Source: Symbiodinium natans (lineage: Eukaryota > Sar > Dinophyceae > Suessiales > Symbiodiniaceae). Taken from it: a DNA stretch of 27,500 nt. The notes beneath the pieces were generated by a model that was given only the letters and a program-made list of their open reading frames with translations, searched no databases and was not told the origin of the DNA. The translations under genes were made by a program, and so were the position numbers. The DNA lies in NCBI GenBank assembly GCA_905221605.1, contig CAJNDS010002534.1, positions 105,001 to 132,500 of the forward strand, written 5' to 3'. This document shows positions 22,649 through 27,500 of this stretch, one piece after another; within the stretch, counting starts at the first letter, position 1; each line of letters begins with the position of its first letter.

Positions 22649-23067
22649 GTTTAGGGTTAGGGTGCATAGGGTTGAGGGTTTGGGGTTTAGGGTTTAGGGT
22701 TTGGGGTTTCAGGTTTAGGGTTTAGGGGTTTAGGGTTTAGGGTTTAGGGTCTAGGGTCTAGGGTTTTAGGGTTTAGGGCTTAGGGTTTAGGGGCATCGCA
22801 GGGGTTCTTGGCTCAATTTTTGGGGCTTAAGGGTTTGGGGTTTAGGGTTTGGGGTTGAGGGTACAGGGTGGTTTAGAGGGGGGGGGGGGGGGGGCTCAGG
22901 GCTTGAGGGTGTAGGGCTGTTGGTGTTTAAGGGGCCCTTGGCTCAAATTTTAGGGCTTAAGGGTTTGGGGGCTCAGGGCTTGAGGGTGTAATTCTCTTGG
23001 TGTTTAAGGTTTAGGGTTTAGGGTTTAGGGTTGAGGGTTGAGGGTTTAGGGTTTAGGGTTTAGGGAG
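22649..23067 (+). repeat. TTTAGGG arrays, a 129-bp duplication and G(17)
   Basis: Heptamers at 22645-22790 and 23005-23067. Between them CTTGGCTCAA(T/A)TTT(T)(G/A)GGGCTTAAGGG and GGGCTCAGGGCTTGAGGGTG each occur twice at about 129 and 75 bp spacing. G homopolymer at 22878-22894. Confidence 0.85.
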
Positions 23068-23174
23068 AATGCAGAGGGTAGGGTTCCGAAGCGACAGTGA
23101 GCCACCCCTCCGCGTGTGTCTTCCGCCGGCCTCCCCTTCAGGGAGGCCGGGAGGGTAGCGAGGGATGCTTTTCT
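23068..23174. other. GC-rich island, coding status unclear
   Basis: Minus frame GRPAEDTRGGVAHCRFG and a plus frame FRSDSEPPLRVCLPPASP are both open. There is a GGCCTCCC...GGGAGGCC hairpin inside. No consistent splice pair, so it is not called as an exon. Confidence 0.4.
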
Positions 23175-23304
23175 AACCCAGACCCCTGCGAGGATCCAAA
23201 AAATAGAACCCCCAAATAGTACCCTATACTACTATTGGGTCATTTTCGGGCACCCTTAAGGGGATCTATTTTCTGGATCCTCTCAGGGGTCTGGGGAGGT
23301 TGGG
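23175..23304. repeat. Foldback element with arms of about 40 bp
   Basis: AACCCAGACCCCTGCGAGGA...TCCAAAAAATAGA on the left pairs with TCTATTTTCTGGATCC...TCAGGGGTCTGGGGAGGTTGGG on the right with a few mismatches. The loop is about 45 bp. No ORF. Confidence 0.85.
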
Positions 23305-23344
23305 ATGGCTTAGGGGTTTTAGGGCTTTGGGGGGTTTCCGGTTT

Positions 23345-23480
23345 AGGGGTTTAGGGTTCAGGGTTCAGGGTTCAGGGTTCAGGGTTTAGGGTTTAGGGTT
23401 TAGGGTTTAGGGTTTAGAGTTTAGGGTTTAGGGTTTAGGGGTTTAGCCCGACACCCTAAACGCCAGTCATCATGCGGGAC
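23345..23480 (+). repeat. TTCAGGG / TTTAGGG array
   Basis: Four TTCAGGG then TTTAGGG heptamers to about 23440, followed by GGTTTAGCCCG and CCCTAAACG. Confidence 0.9.
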
Positions 23481-23564
23481 TCAGATCTGGTCGCTGGGCG
23501 TGGGGCTCCCCTTGGAGCCTGGCACGCGGCTGGGGTCCGGTTTGTTAAAGGTCCCGGCGTTGCA
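23481..23564 (-). CDS. Candidate coding island, strand uncertain
   Basis: Minus: CNAGTFNKPDPSRVPGSKGS then PTPSDQI and a TGA, high GC3, no AG acceptor before it. Plus: acceptor gggactcag|ATC and donor AAG|GTCCCG give IWSLGVGLPLEPGTRLGSGL then LK, phase 0 to 0. Third positions coincide, so codon bias does not separate them. The product is not recognised. Confidence 0.25.
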   Translation of the reverse strand, partial: CNAGTFNKPDPSRVPGSKGSPTPSDQI

Positions 23565-24293
23565 GTTTAGGGTTTAGGGTGTAGGAGTTTAGGGTTTAGG
23601 GTTTCGGGTTTAGGGTTTAGGGTGTAGGTGTAGGGGTTTGGGGTTAGGGTTAGGGTTTAGGGCTTGGGGGCTTAGGGTTTAGGGGCTATAGGGGCCTGAA
23701 GAATTAGAATAGGGCTTTGGGGGTTGGCCCGTAGACCTTTCTAACTTTCTAACCGATTGAAACGAAACCCCCTAAGATCTAGCAACCTAAACCCCGAAAT
23801 CTTTGGGGTAGCATAGCGGCAGCCCTATGCGACCCTTTAAGCTGCCAACATAGGATGTAGGGTTTAGGGTTTAGGGTTTACGGTTTAGGGTTTAGGGTTT
23901 AGGGTTTAGGGTTTAGGGTTTAGGGGTTTAGGGGTTTACGGGTTTAGGGGTTAGGGTTTAGGGTTTAGGGTTTAGGGGTTTAGGAAAACCCCCCTAAGAT
24001 CTAGCAGCCAGAAGCAGGAACGACCCTTTAAGCTGTCAATGTAGGGTTTAGGGTTTAGGGTTTAGGGTTTAGGGTTTAGGGTTTAGGGTTTAGGGGTTTA
24101 AGGGTTTAGGGTTTAGGGTTTAGGGTTTAGGGTTTAGGGTTTAGGGTTTAGGGTTTAGGGTTTAGGGTTTAGGGTTTAGGGTGTAGTGTTTATGGTTTAG
24201 GGTTTAGGGTTTAGGGTTTAGGGTTTAGGGTTTAGGGTTTAGGGTTTAGGGTTTAGGGTTTAGGGTTTAGGGTTTAGGGTTTAGGGTTTAGGG
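23565..24293 (+). repeat. TTTAGGG arrays with two copies of a short unique block
   Basis: Arrays at 23565-23690, 23857-23985 and 24042-24293 (the last about 250 bp, nearly perfect). CCCCCTAAGATCTAGCA(A/G)CC and GACCCTTTAAGCTG(C/T)CAA occur in both interruptions (23768-23850 and 23992-24040), so the interruption itself was duplicated with the array. Confidence 0.93.
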
Positions 24294-24308
24294 CACCTCC
24301 TAAAGTAC

Positions 24309-24347
24309 CTAAGGCCTGCCTCCGCTGCGGCGCCTTTCTGCGGACTC
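24309..24347 (-). CDS. Candidate short exon
   Basis: Acceptor cctgttcccgag|G (or 9 nt later, gtccgcag|AAA) and donor CTT AG|GTACTTTAGG, phase 2 to 2, reading SPQKGAAAEAGL. It is short and Ala-rich, so codon statistics say little. Both splice signals are acceptable. It lies between two G-strand arrays. Confidence 0.3.
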   Translation of the reverse strand, partial: ESAERRRSGGRP

Positions 24348-24360
24348 CTCGGGAACAGGC

Positions 24361-24485
24361 TTGGGGTTTAGGGGTTTGGGGTTTAAACTATGCGTTTAGG
24401 GTTTAGGGTTTAGGGTTTAGGGTTTAGGGCTTAGGGTTAGGGTTTAGGGCTTAGGGTTCAGGGTTTAGGGCTTAGGGGTTAGGAT
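24361..24485 (+). repeat. TTTAGGG / GCTTAGGG array
   Basis: Heptamers with alternating GCTTAGGG and TTCAGGG variants. Confidence 0.93.
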
Positions 24486-24486
24486 T

Positions 24487-24740
24487 CCAAAACACTCTGA
24501 AACCCAACGGTGAAAGCGCTGGGCAACAAAGACTAAACGCCAAAAACCGAAACCCTGAAACTCCAAACCCCAAATGCTAGACCCTCAAGAAGCCTAAGCC
24601 CAAAGCTCATAGAAATCCCGAGTTTAGGGTTGAGGGTTGAGGGTTTAGTGCTTAGGCTTAGGAACCGAACACAAACGGGAAACACGACAAACCCTGTTGA
24701 CATCCCAAACGCCCTCTGGTGCCCTGAACCCCACAAGGGT
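24487..24740. repeat. Diverged duplicate of 25250-25425
   Basis: CTGAAACCCAACGGTG...AGCGCTGGGCAACAAA, ACAAACGGGAAACACGACAA and GGTGCCCTGAACCCC correspond in order to CTGAAACCCGACACTC...AGCGCTAGGCAACAAA, CAGACGGGAAACACTATCAA and GGGTGCCCTGAACCC. No coding frame is called here. Confidence 0.7.
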
Positions 24741-24801
24741 TGAGGGTTGAGAGTTTAGGGTGTAGGGGTTATGTTTAAATTTAGGCTTGAGGGTCACTGA
24801 C

Positions 24802-24903
24802 CACTCCGAGGTTTGGTCGTCATCCCGTCTTGCGGCCCATGAGTACTGACTCTTCGCACGTGGATCACTGGGTTCCTCCACCGATGCGGAGTTATCCACG
24901 GCA
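24802..24903 (-). CDS. Candidate internal exon, acidic and Ser-rich
   Basis: Acceptor cctaatcgag|T and donor GAG TG|GTCAGTGA, phase 2 to 2, 102 nt, reading AVDNSASVEEPSDPRAKSQY then SWAARRDDDQTSE. Third-position bias is weaker than in other islands but the composition is typical of a disordered, charged segment. A donor at TCA|GTGACC is an alternative. The product is not recognised. Confidence 0.45.
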
Positions 24904-24907
24904 CTCG

Positions 24908-25025
24908 ATTAGGGTTAGGGTTTAGGGTTTAGGTTTTAGGGTTTAGGGTTTCGGGTTTAGGGTTTGGGGTTTAGGGTTTAGGGTTTAGGGCTTAGGGCTT
25001 AGGGCTTAAGGCTTAGGTTTAGGGA
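24908..25025 (+). repeat. TTTAGGG / GCTTAGG array
   Basis: Heptamers with TTTCGGG, TTTGGGG and a run of four GCTTAGG. Confidence 0.93.
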
Positions 25026-25075
25026 AACCTCATTGCTAGGGAATACCCAGCACAGGCCGCTGTACAAAAGCTGGT

Positions 25076-25205
25076 CTAATCCTTGGCCAGACGTGGTCCT
25101 GGTTTTTCTCGTCCAGGCACATTGGTTTCCTGGGGGCACCGTCCAGGCACGTTGGTGATCAACAGGTCGTCAATCACAGGTCGAGCCGGCTCAAGTGAAA
25201 CTTGG
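25076..25205 (-). CDS. Candidate exon ending in an in-frame stop
   Basis: Acceptor aacccttccgtag|C, then QVSLEPARPVIDDLLITNVP and GRCPQETNVPGREKPGPRLA, KD, TAG. It starts in phase 2 and joins directly to the exon at 25692-25757 (GG + C = Gly). It may be terminal, or a donor inside (GAC CT|GTTGATC, phase 2) may lead on to the exon at 24802. The TNVPGR motif is encoded twice because CGTCCAGGCAC(A/G)TTGGT is duplicated at 25110 and 25140. The product is not recognised. Confidence 0.45.
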
Positions 25206-25249
25206 CTACGGAAGGGTTTAGGATTTCGGGATTAGGGTTTAGGGCTTAG

Positions 25250-25425
25250 GGAACCTGAAACCCGACACTCTAAGCGCTAGGCAACAAAACCCAGCAGCCT
25301 CCAAAACAGGCAAACCTTACAGCAGTCCAACAAACAGACGGGAAACACTATCAACCCTAAACACTCAACCCTAAACCCTGCAGAACTCACGATGAACTCC
25401 GGCTCGAGGGTGCCCTGAACCCGGA
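25250..25425. repeat. Diverged duplicate of 24487-24740
   Basis: The second copy of the block described there, with telomere words inserted at different points. It overlaps a possible micro-exon. Confidence 0.7.
25391..25414 (-). CDS. Possible 24-nt micro-exon
   Basis: Acceptor ccgggttcag|GGC and a consensus donor ATC|GTGAGTTC enclose GTLEPEFI, phase 0 to 0, all codons ending in G/C. It is too short to judge by composition. Phase does not match its neighbours at 25692 and 25205, so it would have to be skipped or belong elsewhere. Confidence 0.25.
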
Positions 25426-25444
25426 ACCCAACCCCAAACCCAAG

Positions 25445-25655
25445 CTAAGGGCCAGGGTCTAGGGTCTATGGTCCAGGGTCTACGGTCTAGGGTCTAGGGT
25501 CTAGGGTCTAGGGTCTAGGGTCTGGGGTCTGGGTTTAGGGTTTAGGGTTTAGGGTTTCGGGATTTGGGCTTAGGGTTTAGGGTTTCGGGATTAGGGTTTA
25601 GGGTTTAGGGCTTAGGGCTTAGGGCTTAGGGCCAAAGCTTAGGGTTTAGGAGTTT
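25445..25655 (+). repeat. TCTAGGG array then TTTAGGG / GCTTAGG
   Basis: About nine TCTAGGG or TCTACGG/TCCAGGG units (25455-25525) followed by TTTAGGG, TTTCGGG and GCTTAGG. Confidence 0.95.
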
Positions 25656-25691
25656 AGGATTTAGGGTCCACAAACCCCCGAAGCCTTAAAC

Positions 25692-25757
25692 CCTGCAAAA
25701 ATCTCAGGGGCGGCCTCGGTCTCGCCGAGGAGGGTCTCGGCCTGGACCTCCGATTCG
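25692..25757 (-). CDS. Candidate internal exon
   Basis: Acceptor gggtttag|C and donor GCA GG|GTTTAAGG, phase 2 to 2, reading ESEVQAETLLGETEAAPEIF then A. Strong third-position bias and Glu-rich helical pattern. Joined to the exon at 25076-25205 it gives ...PEIFA-G-QVSLEPARP... with no frame break, the cleanest exon-exon join in the window. The product is not recognised. Confidence 0.5.
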
Positions 25758-25945
25758 CTAAACCCTAAACCCTAAGCCCCAAACCCTAAACCCTAAGCCC
25801 TAAACCCCTAAACCCCTAAACCCTAAACCCTAAACCCTAAACCCTAAACCCTAAACCCCTAAACCCCTAAACCCCTAAACCCTAAACCCCTAAACCCCTA
25901 AACCCTAAAACCCCTAAACCCCTAAACCCTAAACCCTCAACCCCC
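25758..25945 (-). repeat. CCCTAAA and CCCCTAAA mixed array
   Basis: Heptamers and octamers alternate in short runs, unlike the pure octamer array at 10561-10646. Confidence 0.96.
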
Positions 25946-25974
25946 TGTAACTTGAAATTTTTTCAAAAGCCAAA

Positions 25975-26045
25975 AACGAAACTCCCCGAAACTCCTCGAA
26001 ACTTTCCCCGAAGGTCCTCGAAACTCCTCGAAACTTTCCCCGGTC
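25975..26045 (+). repeat. Short CGAAACTCC / CGAAACTTTCCCC repeat
   Basis: GAAACTCC(C/T)CGAAACTCCTCG, AAACTTTCCCCGAAGG and CTCGAAACTCCTCGAAACTT form about six imperfect copies of a 9-14 bp unit. Confidence 0.8.
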
Positions 26046-26249
26046 CTGAACCCTTGGTAATTTCAATAAACCCTAAACGCTATACCCTAAACAGGAGGGC
26101 TTTAGGGCTGGAGGCTGTAGGGCTTGCGGTTTTTGGGGTCAGGGGTCAGGGTTTAGGGGTTAGGGTTTAGGGCTTAGGGCCTAAGTGTCATTTCCACATG
26201 CGTGGCCGGTGGCTGCGTGGACGTTTCCGTGGTCTGCGTGGCCCGGCTT
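26046..26249. other. Telomere-like words, then unique sequence
   Basis: TTTAGGG and CTTAGGG variants to about 26190 and a TGCGTGG-rich stretch (26198-26245) leading into the large palindrome. No gene supported. Confidence 0.5.
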
Positions 26250-27382
26250 ATGGTCTCGTTTCACAGAATTACATGCTGATAGGGGCTCTGGTGCGTTTAG
26301 GGTGGTGGCCAAAACGCACTGAGCTCTTTTTCTCGGCGATTCGCACTGTGCATCCCAGCTGGTCCAGGCCAAGTCCTGGTGGAGTTTCGACATGCTTTAC
26401 TGGTTGTAAGGCGCTTTCAGAATCAGGGTCAGGGTCTATTTTGGATCTAGGAAACCCTAAACCCTAAACATCCCTAAACCCTCTAAACCCTAAACCCTAA
26501 ACCCTAACCCTAAACCCTAAAGCCTCCCGAGTCTAGGGGTTTAGGGGCACGACCCAGGGCCTTCACGGCGTTGAGGGTTTAGGGCAGATGTGGACCTTCA
26601 AAGATTGGGGTTTTTGGTTTATGCAAAACGCACTTCCCCCTTCCGCCCCCGCTCTTCCCCTCCCCTCCCCGTGCGTTTTGGGGGGCCTGCAAAACGCACC
26701 CCCCCCTTTCCCCCTCTTCCCCCCCCCCTCTCCCGCCCCTCCTCCCCCCCCCCGTGCGTTTTGGAAGACCCCCCCCCCCCCCCGCCCTCCCCACCCCCGC
26801 CTCCCCCCCCCCCCCCCCGCCTCCCCCCCCCCCCTTCCCTCTTCCAGGCGGGTGGGGAGGCGGGGGGGGGGGGGAGAGTGCGTTTTGCAGGTCTTCCAAA
26901 CGCACGGGGGGGGGGAGGGGCGGGGGAGGGGGGGGGGGGGGGGGAAGAGGGGGAAGGGGGGGGTGCGTTTTGCAGGCCCCCCAAAACGCACGGGGAGGGG
27001 AGGGGAAGAGCGGGGGCGGAAGGGGGAAGTGCGTTTTGCATAAACCAAAAACCCCAATCTCTGAAGGCTGCCCTAAACCCTCAACGCTGTGAAGGCCCTG
27101 GGTCGTGCCCCTAAACCCCTAGACTCGGGAGGCTTTAGGGGTTAGGGTTAGGGTTTAGGATTTGGGGTTTAGAGGGTTTAGGGTTTCCTAGATCCAAAAT
27201 AGACCCTGATTCCGAAAGCGCCTTACAACCAGTAAAGCATGTCGAAACTCCACCAGGACTTGGCCTGGACCAGCTGGGATGCACAGTGCGAATCGCCGAG
27301 AAAAAGAGCTCAGTGCGTTTTGGCCACCACCCTAAACGCACCAGAGCCCCTATCAGCATGTAATTCTGTGAAACGAGACCAT
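26250..27382. repeat. Near-perfect palindrome of about 1.1 kb
   Basis: From ATGGTCTCGTTTCACAGAAT on the left to its complement at the right end, arms of about 550 bp match with few differences (for example a 6-bp AGGGTC duplication on the left, some C/G tract length changes). The arms include unique sequence, a telomere patch and C-rich or G-rich cores; the centre is near 26840. An ORF reading GLVSQNYMLIGALVRLGWWP is present on plus in the left arm and on minus in the right arm; overlapping ORFs in the C/G core are by-products. Confidence 0.92.
26622..27041. repeat. C/G-homopolymer core punctuated by GTGCGTTTTG motifs
   Basis: C-rich tracts on the left half and G-rich tracts on the right are separated at irregular intervals by GTGCGTTTTGG, GTGCGTTTTGC or their complements. 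The motif also occurs in the outer arms and beyond (27391, 27459), about sixteen times in all between 26287 and 27470. Confidence 0.85.
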
Positions 27383-27500
27383 GCAAGCGCAGTGCGTTTT
27401 GGAAGACCTGGAAAACGTACTGCTCCCTCCCGCCGCCCCTCCCTCCAGTCGCAAGCAAAGTGCGTTTTGGAAGTCCCACCCTCTTTCTTTCTCCCTTACC
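27383..27500. other. C/T-rich end of window with further GTGCGTTTTGG motifs
   Basis: AGTGCGTTTTGGAAGACC and AGTGCGTTTTGGAAGTCC flank a CCCTCCCGCCGCCCC tract. This repeats the pattern of the palindrome core outside its arms, so the element probably continues past the window. Confidence 0.6.

Noticed and set aside
26563-27114. Six overlapping ORFs of 108-174 codons in the palindrome core
   Set aside because: They translate C/G homopolymer tracts as Pro/Gly/Arg runs in several frames on both strands; no coding bias.

Overview
This looks like nuclear DNA of a GC-rich eukaryote, probably a protist or alga. Three things point there: very large amounts of the Arabidopsis-type telomere heptamer TTTAGGG/CCCTAAA on both strands; small coding-like islands with strong G/C preference at third codon positions and GT/AG-like edges; and no operons, ribosome-binding sites or long ORFs. 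TTTAGGG telomeres occur in green plants, chromerids, dinoflagellates, cryptophytes and some other algae. I cannot choose among these from the window. The repeats are interstitial, in alternating orientation, so this is not a chromosome end.

The layout is monotonous in one sense. Blocks of (CCCTAAA)n, a GC-rich unique island of about 40-110 bp, then (TTTAGGG)n recur many times (668-950, 1440-2036, 2417-2767, 3159-3508, 12145-12350, 13679-14006, 14378-14693, 17452-18300, 18636-19052, 21880-22170, 25445-25945). Translated, most islands give one frame with high GC3 and natural amino-acid composition, usually on the minus strand, bounded by a splice-acceptor-like AG in the C-rich flank and a donor-like GTTTAGGG in the G-rich flank. 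My main reading is that these islands are short exons of one or more minus-strand genes. Their introns would be made largely of telomere-type repeats, beginning TTTAGGG and ending CCCTAAA. The product is not recognised. A few plus-strand exons (17016-17453, 22529-22648, 4926-5140) suggest other genes.

Insertion marks support the intron reading. At 15848-15971 an 11-bp direct repeat flanks a telomere-like intron and the frame is continuous across the repeat. At 12071-12238 the intron ends carry an inverted repeat that crosses into the exons. At 12314-13583 a 1.27-kb segment has a 26-bp perfect terminal inverted repeat.

Other regions: 3842-4412 holds three neighbouring minus-strand ORFs free of telomere words; 3538-5475 and 12410-13680 share a dispersed repeat family; 6330-7860 is an AT-rich island; 7900-8480 is a T/G-skewed low-complexity block; 8561-8738 is a tandem duplication; 19552-20161 is a cluster of palindromes overlapping a convincing 89-residue coding stretch; 20200-21420 is a degenerate repeat block with a 77-bp tandem repeat; 26250-27382 is a near-perfect palindrome of about 1.1 kb with a C/G-homopolymer core.

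All exon calls are by eye. In many islands the antisense frame whose third positions coincide with those of the sense frame is also open, so strand is often uncertain. Confidences are set accordingly.
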